Below, in pieces: positions 34,001 through 41,640 of a stretch of DNA of 64,000 bases (positions are counted from its first letter, which is position 1; the number at the start of each line of letters is the position of its first letter). The DNA is from Sycon ciliatum (taxonomy: Eukaryota > Porifera > Calcarea > Leucosolenida > Sycettidae), in the NCBI RefSeq assembly GCF_964019385.1, contig NC_088650.1, positions 30,283,161 through 30,347,160 on the forward strand, read 5' to 3'. The translations under genes were made by a program, and so were the position numbers. The notes beneath the pieces are model-generated. The model worked only from the letters and a program-made list of their open reading frames with translations, did not search any database and had not been told where the DNA came from.

Positions 34001-36272
34001 AGTACTTGGAGTAGTAGTCGGCGGCAATGAGGTATTCTGACCCGCCGAGGCAGAACAGGTCCGTGCCGAAGGTGTGCCATGCCCTTGGCGGAATATCGGG
34101 CTGCACCAGCGGTTCCTTGGCTTGTTGACTCAAGTTCTGGTCCACGTATGTGGGCGTGGGTTCGAATCCCACTTCTGACACCATGTTTCGGGGTAAACAA
34201 GTTAGTTGTTTACGATAGGATTATATTCTCACGTGGCCATTGTGACAAATCATAAGGACGCCAACATCTAAAGGATGCTGCATGAAAGTAGGCAGCTGCG
34301 AGATGCGTTCAATCTGTTTTTGTTTCTCTTCTTCTCCCGGTTTCCTGATGCGTGAAGTAGGCGCGGATGCCGAGACCATTGGTCGGCGGAGCCTGCAGCA
34401 CCCCATCACCACCGCTGCGTTGCATTTGCAGCCCCATTCAGTCAATGTCTTGTTAGTCTGTTGTTTTGTCATTTCCTGCTTCTTTCTTCTTTTACGAATT
34501 GGGTGCGTGGTTTCAAGTAAAAAATAAAATAAATAAAAAATGCGTATCTCGCGCATGCTCTTGCACGGCTACGTAATGCATTACATCATAATACAACACC
34601 CGACACCCCAAGTCTCTTGTCCTTCCACCAACTGGCAATTACTTTGCTAAATCCTTCCTTTTTCTTATCGCTGTTGCTTGGAGTAAACTTCCTGCTGATA
34701 TACGTTCACTCGATAGTCCCACGCTATTTAATCGCCAGGTAAGGAAGCTTTATGAAGTTTACCGCTTCTCAGTTTCCGGCATACCTAGTTTCACGTGTTG
34801 AACAATATAGTCTAAATCCGCTGCTGCAGTTATTTTGTTTTAGTGCCTTTCCAGTGTTCTATTAGCACCCCTGGTTCTCAATCTATTGTTCTTCCTCTCC
34901 TTTGACTTCAAAAATCTCAGATTTTGAGTTTTTTGCACTCCATACATAAATTTATTCTCATTATTTATATAGTATTGGTTTGGTGAGACTCCCATGATAG
35001 GTATCCATTTACCTCTGGAGAATCCGTAAATAAACAAACAAACAAAGACATTGACGGTAGACTAGAGATGAAGGCTATCACCTGCAGCCAGTCAATGGAT
35101 ACTACATACGTAGTTGTAGAACACAGACATACAGGTGAGAATGCAGCACTTCGGATGGCATCAACGAACATGTGCTGCATACCGGTTCCATTTCACCGAA
35201 TAGATCAGGCGGTTGGTGGAGCTGTGGCTTGAATCTCAAGCGCCAGGCAGCTCACCAGCTCCAATGGCTTTCTCGCCACCAAAGTGGACCTCCTCGGCAC
35301 TTCTTGAACAGTGCATCTGCTCAGTCTGTGAGGCCAACAATCTAATACAAGCCACAAAAGAAAAAAACTCATGACAGAAAGCTTCTTTTGCTGAGTCTCC
35401 GGCAATGAAGAGTAAAAGCCGCACTACTTTAAACACCAGCATGGTAGTTCACCCATACAACAGTCAGTGTGGCTTATGCTAGGATGTACAAATTTACGGT
35501 GATAAACAGGGTAGATGTCTGTATTCCGTGACAAAAAAAGCTGGGTGCGGCTTATACTCTAGTATAGTGCGGCTTATACTTTGGAGAATACGGCGTACAT
35601 GTACTTAAGTTGTTCATTGCAAGTTTACACTTTTTACACTTGATGTGTTCGTTTGTTTGACTGGTTCTGTGCAGAGCGACCTTGTCGATGAACGCCAAGT
35701 GACGGTCGAAGAAGTGACAAGCCTTGGCAAGGAGCTAAACTGCCCGTACCTGGAAACATCAGCGTTAAAACGTTCTAACGTTGACGAGGTCTTTCATGAG
35801 GTAAAGTCCCCTCTATTTGCTTGTTCAGCATGGGATTATTTGCACATGCCGCGCCAGTTTTGTGAAATGCATTTTTCTATCTTGTGCCATTGCTTGGACT
35901 TTGGATTAAACCTGATAAAGCAAAGGGATTTGCTCTTGAAGCTGCGGTGTATCCTGTTCTCATTTCAGTCAACTCCGATACCTACGTTCGTGTGACGCTG
36001 ATGCCAAGTGTGTGCTAAAGAGATCATCTTGTTTTGTTTTAATTCGGATTGCGCATGCTGCGAAATGGTCTTGAATGCTTGGACCGCCTGCATGTACATG
36101 TATTATTGTCTTCAGTGTGTTTCGCCCGGTGCTCATGGTTTGGATACGTGCGATGTTTGTTTGTGTTTAGGCTGTGAGACTGGTGTGGGCGGATAAAAAA
36201 CACTACCGTCTTCGGCATGGCGGTGAAAGAAGTGGCGACAACTGTTCTGGCCGATGTTGTATCATTCTTTGA
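24915..36272 (+). CDS. Ras-family small GTPase, M-Ras/R-Ras-like, complete
   Basis: This is a membrane-anchored GTP-binding switch of the Ras family. Exons 24915-24990, 25903-25959, 26724-26797, 29621-29791, 35675-35800 and 36171-36272 join in phase to 201 residues and a TGA. P-loop GEGGVGKS is at 18-25, switch I YDPTIED at 40-46, G3 DTAGQ at 65-69 with the catalytic Gln, NKSD at 125-128 and TSAL at 154-157. The C-terminus CCIIL gives a CaaX box (Cys198) whose final Leu predicts geranylgeranylation, with a neighbouring Cys that could be palmitoylated. AGQEVFSAVRDEYMRDGEGF is closest by eye to M-Ras and R-Ras. Glu at P-loop position 19 and the DNEAVDLDIL strand are divergent, so orthology is open. 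The ATG is preceded by an in-frame stop in the leader. A MITE abuts the first splice donor. The introns hold a tRNA gene and several transposons. Confidence 0.93.
24994..25363. mobile_element. 370-bp MITE inserted at the first splice donor of the Ras gene
   Basis: Left end CCGTATTTTACCGGTTATAA and inverted right end CCGTATTTTTCCGGTTATAA are flanked by TA (24992-24993 and 25364-25365). The left TA supplies the T of the donor GT. The interior repeats gtcgaccccc-type words. A family with similar ends is at 44416-44728. Confidence 0.85.
26117..26195. repeat. (CA)n microsatellite in a Ras intron
   Basis: CA dinucleotides with periodic TA interruptions. ORFs of His-Thr or Cys-Val repeats here are artefacts. 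Confidence 0.9.
26851..27044. mobile_element. MITE of the CAGTAAAA family with TA duplication
   Basis: Left end CAGTAAAATCTGTAACTAAA and inverted right end TAGTAAAACCTGTGACTAAC lie between TA dinucleotides, with gaccacc words inside. It is a relative of 3186-3345. Confidence 0.75.
27138..27378 (+). mobile_element. short retroelement tail with A-rich end
   Basis: A GC-rich body is followed by aataaaaaataaaaaaaataaaaaaat, the look of a SINE or LINE 3' end on the plus strand. It lies 50 bases upstream of the tRNA-Ala gene. It shares only general architecture with the insertion at 34308-34539. Confidence 0.4.
27429..27501 (+). tRNA. tRNA-Ala (anticodon AGC)
   Basis: The 73-nt sequence folds as a canonical cloverleaf. 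The acceptor arm GGGGGAC pairs with GTTCTCC, with two G-U pairs. The D arm contains TAGCTCACATGGTAGAGC, the anticodon arm CTCGC-TTAGCAT-GTGAG carries AGC, and the T arm is CCGGG-ATCGATA-CCCGG, as in animal tRNA-Ala. There is no intron and no encoded CCA. It lies in intron 3 of the Ras gene on the same strand, followed within 10 bases by T runs. Confidence 0.93.
27510..27527 (+). terminator. RNA polymerase III terminator of the tRNA-Ala gene
   Basis: Two T runs (six at 27510-27515 and eight at 27520-27527) lie directly downstream of the tRNA, the standard pol III stop. Confidence 0.8.
28359..29503 (-). pseudogene. decayed transposon-associated ORF in Ras intron 3
   Basis: Two minus-strand frames give one broken protein. 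The upstream part (29503 to about 29186) contains HNVIRPQILPIHIHDVCIPN and LHFHLGILPLLFEALI, followed by a Gln-rich coiled-coil-like stretch interrupted by a TAG. The downstream part (to 28359) includes HLEEQLVSAKV and the C-terminal block KLHLLECHLVPCMERFGIAL then LGEQGGESIHHKFNMLRH. That block resembles ORFs repeated in cnidarian and sponge genomes and thought to belong to DNA transposons. This is from memory and the superfamily is not fixed. A frameshift near 29075 and the stop show it is inactive. It lies antisense to the Ras gene and ends about 110 bases from exon 4. Confidence 0.55.
30042..30229. mobile_element. 188-bp pogo/Tigger-type MITE
   Basis: CAGTCAGACCTCGCTTA at both ends in inverted orientation, with TA at both flanks (30040-30041 and 30230-30231). 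CAGTCA..CCTCG termini plus TA are typical of pogo-like elements. Confidence 0.85.
30295..31155. repeat. 108-bp direct repeat flanking a 645-bp segment
   Basis: 30295-30402 and 31048-31155 are near-identical direct repeats (gaaaacgttctaaaacag to ttcttgatactgt). The interval holds a minus-strand Pro-rich ORF starting MMDNPDQPPEGVTDVPPSPS near 30585, CA repeats, duplicated cgcacgcttcgcgtgctcag hairpins and a duplicated ggtgcctcttctttataag. This could be a segmental duplication with later insertion. Assignment is uncertain. Confidence 0.6.
31561..32072 (-). pseudogene. gag fragment of an LTR retrotransposon (frameshifted)
   Basis: On the minus strand an ATG at 32072 opens MSLKFDNFLQPLRGNGDDF and a gag-like capsid segment. 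It continues after a frameshift near 31855 as AYAKFTSRTMRVDESPDAYV, and after another near 31740 as a CCHC zinc knuckle, CFNCGRVGHMVRQC, close to the stop at 31561. This order (capsid then one zinc knuckle) is that of Ty3/gypsy-type gag. No protease or RT follows, so it is a truncated, dead copy. It is separate from the integrase element at 32713-34598, which has its own LTRs and target duplication. Confidence 0.75.
32118..32134 (-). other. primer binding site of the gag-bearing retroelement
   Basis: The minus strand reads TGGTGCCGAAACCCAGGA, directly after a CCACA-AC that would end a 5' LTR and 45 bases before the gag ATG. This is the usual position for a tRNA primer site. The matching LTR should occupy the sequence above 32136, but no second copy is in the window, so its start is undetermined. 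Confidence 0.6.
32713..32890 (-). repeat. 3' LTR
   Basis: 178 bp, TG to CA, preceded on the sense strand by the purine tract GAAGGGGA. It is intact and nearly identical to the other LTR. Confidence 0.9.
33135..34184 (-). CDS. Ty3/gypsy-type integrase (catalytic core and C-terminal region)
   Basis: This 349-codon intact ORF encodes an integrase that would join LTR DNA to the host genome. The catalytic triad is visible: Asp42 in GTDLF, Asp97 in KSDNGLQY and Glu133 in NGFIESQVK, with 35 residues between the last two (DD35E). HHPQSNGFIE and PAEMLFGRQ are typical of the family. The N-terminal HHCC zinc finger is missing: the frame enters just before QAKEPLVQPDIPPRAW. The first 20 codons are antisense tRNA sequence. 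The ATG is made by the last base of the LTR plus the TG of the primer site. The tail is Pro/Ser-rich with no chromodomain that I can see. Confidence 0.85.
   Translation of the reverse strand: MVSEVGFEPTPTYVDQNLSQQAKEPLVQPDIPPRAWHTFGTDLFCLGGSEYLIAADYYSKYFITRKLPAGQATSRAIIQHLNEIFGEHGIPAVLKSDNGLQYSSHLFTEFAAEYGFRHSMSSPHHPQSNGFIESQVKIAKRALEKARESGTDPHLALLCIHATPVCQGLPSPAEMLFGRQVQDNLPRKHQRDTRDEAIRQKLEERQDQQKVHHDQRAQSLRPLAPGQHVGIRSPTTHLWEPGIVPQSANGPRSYMVQPDHGREVRRNRTHLRERRVHFPPDASPAGPQPSTHSDIGGPQPLSDVPSPWSDISQSQPPSPCDVSQPAEPATQLYRTRSGRAVAPRTILDV
34127..34183 (+). other. DNA copy of the 3' half of mature tRNA-Leu(CAA) as an extended primer site
   Basis: The plus strand reads as the 3' half of tRNA-Leu(CAA). 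It has anticodon loop CTCAAGT and stem half TCTGG, a variable arm CCAC-GTAT-GTGG that pairs perfectly, T arm GTGGG-TTCGAAT-CCCAC, acceptor half TTCTGAC, discriminator A and CCA. The intron that animal tRNA-Leu(CAA) genes carry after the anticodon is absent and CCA is present, both marks of a copied mature tRNA. A normal primer site would be only 12-18 nt. Confidence 0.85.
34184..34598 (-). repeat. 5' LTR interrupted by a retroposon
   Basis: It matches the 3' LTR except that 34308-34539 is inserted after the sequence agatgcg. Its last base abuts the primer binding site with no spacer. Confidence 0.9.
34308..34539 (+). mobile_element. SINE-like retroposon inserted in the 5' LTR
   Basis: 232 bp ending in aaaaaataaaataaataaaaa, flanked by a 5-bp duplication ATGCG (34303-34307 and 34540-34544). 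Removing it restores the LTR exactly. An inner gccgagaccattggtcggcg motif resembles one at 39969-39990 near the LINE tail, suggesting a shared 3' region. Confidence 0.8.
35400..35600. repeat. diverged repeat with gcggcttata words upstream of Ras exon 5
   Basis: gcggcttatac recurs at 35546 and 35570, and ggagaatacggcgta near 35583 resembles CCGTATT-type MITE ends. It is probably a decayed relative of 24994-25363. Boundaries are unclear. Confidence 0.35.
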
Positions 36273-39200
36273 GAACAGTCTTTCTCTCTAGGCGGCCATT
36301 GTACATACGACAGGAGTTCTGTACAGTTTGCTCGAGTTCATCTCTCTCTTTCATAATTGCCAGGTTGCCTCTGAGGACTTAGCTGGTACTGTGCCAATAG
36401 GTCCTTTACAGTCCCATGAATCCGGTCACGCATTGCAATCTTCACTCTGGACTATAGAAAATTTGCTCATCTCTCCCACTCTTGCTGTATCCGTAGCGCT
36501 CCCATTTTGCCCTTGATATTTAGGTTTTCAAGTTGAAACACTAGGTCGTGTACATGTAGGCCGTCGAAAGAAGCTATTATTCTCTATCTAGTTCCCGTAA
36601 CTTACTCACGGTCTGGCTGATCGTAACGCAGTGTTTATGAGGATCTCAGTGTTTTTGTTTGTTGTCTTAGTCTGTAAGCTATTCTATTGCGGTTTCACCC
36701 GATACTGACTGATCTCTGCTTTAACCTGCATGTAGCTGTAGTGGCTGGAACGGCTGCACCACTGAATGATTCTCAATGCCTCTGTTTGTATCCAGTGATT
36801 TCTTCATCACAATTTTCTTCATTACTGAGCGTAGACAACTTACTTACACTTCTATTTGTTGGATTCAATCATAGTTGTTTTTTCCTCCCAACAAGATAAT
36901 ATTATTTTCATATGTGTGCCAAGTAGTACCTTCTGTCAGTTGTTTTGTTTCTAGGTAGAAAGGAATGTTGGTATTGTGCTCAGAAACTACATGTACTAGC
37001 TCTTACCTAAGGTGTGGTCACTGAGGTGCTTCGATGTGAGCAAGAAAAGGACTAGGATGAGTTTAGGGGGGTGGGGTGGGGGGTCAGGTACCTACCTACA
37101 CGTACCTAGCATTTTCCAAGAAGGTACTTATGATGGTAGTGTGTTGGGGTACAACTCTCTACAGTAGTCGACATACCACATTACTATGTCACGGTTACAG
37201 TGAGAACAGCCTAATTAGACAGTGATTACGTCATGTAACTCATTTGTTGTTTTGGAACTATACTAGTAGTAGTACATTATTACTATACTAGAACGCTCAT
37301 TGAATGCTACAAAGTACATGGCTGTCTCCGCTTCATAAAATTAATGTAGTTTCCGGGGAAAAAAGTTTTCCGTGTTCTGAAAAACGTATTTCCGGGGACC
37401 CCAAATTTTCACTGGCTCTACAGACTGTCTACACTCATGTCATGATGGTACGACGCATGGTGCTTGAATGTGAAGGGTCGGAACTAGTTCTTACTAATCT
37501 TAGGCTGGGCCGGCAATCACGGAAGTCAATGTCTAATACCTAGTGATGGCTAATGCCTGGCAGTGAAGATTTGGTATCGGCCATGGCATAATAATAATTA
37601 TTGTGAATGGCCACACTCCAGTCATCTAATCTACACGTCCACACGTGATGGTCTTGTGCTTCAACACTTTTTTCTTTATTTCTTTGAATAAGCCTCTTAG
37701 GGGCCGTCCGTAAATATCGAACGTTGTTCACCAAACGAATTGTTTTAGTTTAGACCCAACCCCTCCCTCCTCCCCCTCAGAACGTAAAAAATTGTTGACG
37801 TATACATGCATATACAACAAAAGTCGCAAGTGTGCCACTGCTCCTGTGGCCATGTACATGTATCGAAGTTTTCTGAAACGAAATTGGTCAACCCCCTCCC
37901 ACCCCATAACGAAATTATTTCGTTTTGTGAAAAAAGTTCGATGATTATGGACGACCCCTTATACGGCGGGCAATCACAGAACATGATAATCACTGGCCTG
38001 ACGCAACAACTAAAGACAAAGCAAACTTGTTACTTCAACACTCAACAGTCAATACTTGAACAGACTGTAGGCTAGCACCGAGCACTGCCACTGAGCATTG
38101 AGCAACCAATACTCATTTATAATCATGTTCTCATATTTTCTAATATTAATTTTGTTCTGCTTTTCTTGTCATTCTTGCCTCTTGTGTTTGTTTGTTTTCC
38201 TCTAGTTTTCTTTTGTTTGCGGAGAAGGCGGAGAGCCGCGAAACAAAGAACTTTTTTTTAAATATTTTTCACGGAGAAGGCGGAGAGCCCGAAGAACGTG
38301 CCGGCCCTTGTAAGTAGTTGTATCATACTCATGTCATGATTGATGGAGCATTGAGCGACCACCTACATGTACATGTACATGTACTTGCACATGTACAATA
38401 ATAATGTCAATATTATGTACATTACGTACATGACATTGTACTTTTAGACCCTGACGTTTACTTTTCATTCTTTCATCGACTTATTGCTCACAAATCGTGC
38501 GCAGCGTTCGTGTCAATTAAACAGGTGAGAACTTTATTCCGTCTTGAGAACTACTTGTGGTTGTTAAAGAAGTGGTAATGATCAATTATTGGACACCCGG
38601 CGCCGGCGGTGCACCACGCCATAATAATAAATAGAGGCAAACGCGATGGCATTCTGCCCATTGTTCCGGGCAGGCAGCTGGACTCCCCGAACACGTTTGA
38701 TGACACAACGATAAGACGTGCAAATGAAATAAACCTTCTTTGGAGCATGGAGCATCCAGGCAGAGGTTACTTTGCTCGAGGCGATGATATCATCCTTTCT
38801 CTCTCTCTCTCCCTCACTCTCTGTCTGTCTGTCTGTCCATCCATCCGTCCGTCTGTATGTCTGTCTCTGTTTGTTGGCACCTAGCCAAAAGTTAGTAGTC
38901 GACACCCTTCGCTTTCTTTACTTCACACTGACCTTGAAAAGTGTATGAATGCGGCGGTTTACATAGCCAGTAGCCACAACATTCCGGTGTGAAGAAGTTA
39001 GAGATCTGTTTCTCGTGAACCTGCAGCCACTTACATGTACATGTACATGTACATGTATGCAGGTGACACCAGAGCTCAGTAGTAGCCCTTTCCCAAAGAT
39101 GCCATAATTTTTCGCAACTTATGCTTTCGCAACCGTGCCAAAACAGGTGCTAGTTGCTGAAATCGCATCCATATTTTCAGGAAAAGCTCAAAACTTGCTA

Positions 39201-39390
39201 ATATCGCAACGTAAAATAATTGGAGAGTTCCTGTGCAAAAACCATCAAAAACAGGAGCAGAAATACATGTAGCATGCAGAAGTGCAGCGACAGCGAACTC
39301 GTACACCCCTTCCTGCTGTGTATCCTACATCATTCCAATGCATGGGAAAGGGAATGCACATTATCGTAACTTCCGTTAATCTACTGTTTC
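36273..39390. other. sequence downstream of the Ras gene
   Basis: It contains the Ras 3' UTR (polyadenylation site not fixed), the Harbinger-like MITE, a paired ggagaaggcggagagcc motif near 38220 and 38274, CT/GT simple repeats near 38800 and TACATGTA tracts. No gene supported. Confidence 0.5.
37700..37958. mobile_element. 259-bp Harbinger-like MITE with TTA duplication
   Basis: Ends GGGGCCGTCCGTAAATATCG and, inverted, GGGGTCGTCCATAATCATCG are flanked by TTA (37697-37699 and 37959-37961). This is the same family as 15229-16094. No ORF. Confidence 0.8.
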
Positions 39391-39391
39391 T

Positions 39392-39877
39392 CTGAAATTA
39401 GTGGAGTATGCGGAGTATGCGCCATTGGTATGGATGGGAGCAGCTTCAAGGCATCTGCTCCTTCTCGATCGAGTGCAGAGACGCGCCCTCCACATTCTTG
39501 GCCCTGATGTCCTCCTCCAGAGTTTGGCAGTAAGGAGATTGGTCGCCGCCCTCAGCTATACGTATAAACTGATGTGTCTGGCAGGGCCACCGCAACTAAC
39601 GTCGCTGGTCCCCCCACAGCTTCCTCCACGAACATGTCCTCGAACTCGGTCCGACCACTCGGTGCGCAACGAGTCTCAGCTACAGAACGTCCTCCCGGCT
39701 TCCTCTCCCGATTACGTGCGATGGTGCTTCCCCTACAGCATCATTGATGAGTGGAACAACTTGCCCCCAACTGTGCTGCAGTCTCCGCCATGCCTGACGT
39801 CCCTCCAGTCGTTCAAGGGCAAGGTGCATCAGCACCCACGACAAATCCGCTGGTATTGGGCTACAGACTCGCTGTAA
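39392..39877 (+). pseudogene. 3' end of a non-LTR retrotransposon reverse transcriptase
   Basis: An open frame reads EYAEYAPLVWMGAASRHLLL, LDRVQRRALHILG, then RRLVAALSYTYKLMCLAGPP and near the end FPYSIIDEWNNLPPTVLQSP, LQSFKGKVHQH. This string is the conserved region downstream of the RT domain in CR1/L2-like LINEs. The catalytic RT and endonuclease are missing, so it is a 5'-truncated copy. Sequence to about 40030, with a gccgagaccctaggtcggcg hairpin, may be its 3' UTR. Confidence 0.75.
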
Positions 39878-40143
39878 CACCCCATATATCCACAATCAAC
39901 TCCCTCTCCCTCACTTATCTATTTACATGTGTTTCGTAATCCCGTCCATGGTGCGCTGGATAGCGCTAACGCCGAGACCCTAGGTCGGCGTTACTAGTCC
40001 CGCCTCACCGGCACAGGCTCCCTGAGAGCCCCTACTAGTACATTGTCCGTCTTTCTCCTGTGTTGTCTCGATCATTATTTTCTTTTGTCTTCTTCTTCTC
40101 CTCTCTTTGTTATGGTCTATCAGTTGGAGGTGCATTCTGTTAA

Positions 40144-41004
40144 AGGGGAAGTATACCCTAAAATCAAATTTTCACCAGTTGTAGTCTTCGGGGTGCTGAG
40201 TCGAATGGTCTTGGTCCGAGGAAGCTGAGACGCTCCCTTCCTACTTGAATCCCAATCGAACTCGCGCACTTCCACCGAAACTGGGTGACTGCGCCCTACT
40301 AGATGGGGATTTGTATGCAAAATGTCACTAAAAGCGCCATTTCGTTCTTATAAAAGCACGGATGACCGCGATTGGCCCATATGTTGTAGTCTTTTGGACG
40401 CTGAGTCGACTGGTTTTGGTCCGAAAAGGCTGCGATGCAGCGTTCCTCCTTTATTCCCAATCGAACATGGTTGAACAAGCGGTCACGTGCTCCTGCGTAC
40501 ACCAGTCAGCTGGTCACCGTGCCTGCAGGGTACAACTTACTAGCCTGTTTGACCTTTTTTGGGTGCAGTCCTGTCACTCGAGTTGAACTCGAGTTGAACC
40601 TTGGTGTGAAAGTTGTCGCCTGCTGGCGCAGTGACCAGGTGATTTGGGCACCCAGGAGCACGTGACCGCTTGTTCAGCCATGTTCGATTGGGAATAAAGG
40701 AGGAACGCTGCATCGCAGCCTTTTCGGACCAAAACCAGTCGACTCAGCGTCCAAAAGACTACAACATATGGGCCAATCGCGGTCATCAGTGCTTTTATAA
40801 GAACGAAATGGCGCTTTTAGTGACATTTTGCATACAAATCCCCATCTAGTAGGGCGCAGTCACCCAGTTTCGGTGGAAGTGCGCGAGTTCGATTGGGATT
40901 CAAGTAGGAAGGGAGCGTCGCAGCTTCCTCGGACCAAGACCATTCGACTCAGCACCCCGAAGACTACAACTGGTGAAAATTTGATTTTAGGGTATACTTC
41001 CCCT
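40144..41004. mobile_element. 861-bp snapback element with TTAA duplication
   Basis: Ends AGGGGAAGTATACCCTAAAA and its complement are flanked by TTAA (40140-40143 and 41005-41008). The two halves are inverted copies of over 400 bp each. A mirrored ORF (MHTNPHLVGRSHPVS...) appears in both arms and is an artefact of the palindrome. TTAA targets are used by piggyBac and Kolobok elements; the AGGG ends favour a Kolobok-like origin. No transposase. Confidence 0.85.
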
Positions 41005-41640
41005 TTAAAAAAAGTCTGAAGCCGTGAAGGCAGGCGAGAAATGAGCGAAAATGCGTTTTTCCGACATGTAGTCCGTGACTTGACCTTTATACCCCATGCC
41101 ATTGGGCCAAGGTTGCGGAAAAGTTGCGAAATAGTTCGCGAAAAAGAAGAAAGTTGCGAAAGTTGCGATTTCTTCCTAACAACGAAACAACGAAAAGTTG
41201 CGAAAAAAGCGGCGAGCATCTTTGGGAAAGGGCTAACCACCATGCCTGATTGTACCAGGGTGGCAGATCCAGAGCAAGGGCGAGGCGGTAAGTCTCACGA
41301 CCAATGCCTGATAAGGGGTCGTTTAGCTGTACCAGTATAACGTGCATACATGAACCATTTCTCAGTTAGCGACATGTGGCAATGCCAATGCCAATGCCAA
41401 TGGTTTCTTATCTACTAGTACCCAGTAGTAGAACACATCCCATGTAACAGGCTAGTAACATCTCAAGCCACAAAACCAGGTACAGTGTAGAAGGCCCAAC
41501 AGACACACAAAAATGCAATGTACTTCACGCTTGTACATATACAGTGCACCAGGTCCGTGGTACACGTACATGTACACGCGGACTGGCATTTCTGTTTTTC
41601 ATGAATATGAAGTCCCGGGTATGCCTACCACTAGTGCACT

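Larger units (their letters stand above)
32713..34598 (-). mobile_element. short LTR retrotransposon carrying integrase only
   Basis: Two 178-bp LTRs (32713-32890, and 34184-34598 once its 232-bp insertion is removed) begin TG and end CA. They are flanked by a 5-bp duplication CCCGA (32708-32712 and 34599-34603). On the sense (minus) strand the order is 5' LTR, primer site, integrase ORF, polypurine tract GAAGGGGA, 3' LTR. Gag, protease, RT and RNase H are absent. The LTRs differ at about two positions outside the insertion, so integration is recent. The orderly ends and duplication show that it moved as a unit, presumably using enzymes supplied in trans. It lies in intron 4 of the Ras gene, antisense. 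Confidence 0.9.

Noticed and set aside
33425-34040. Plus-strand ORFs opposite the integrase
   Set aside because: Shadow frames of the integrase gene; no motif of their own.
34127-34183. A functional tRNA-Leu gene or tRNA half gene
   Set aside because: The 5' half is missing, CCA is encoded and it abuts the LTR exactly where a primer site belongs, so it is a reverse-transcribed copy.
31561-34598. One retroelement joining the gag fragment and the integrase
   Set aside because: The integrase element has its own LTR pair, primer site and CCCGA duplication; the gag lies outside with a different primer site.
40120-41019. Paired ORFs starting MHTNPHLVG on both strands
   Set aside because: They are the same arm of a palindrome read twice; no family features.
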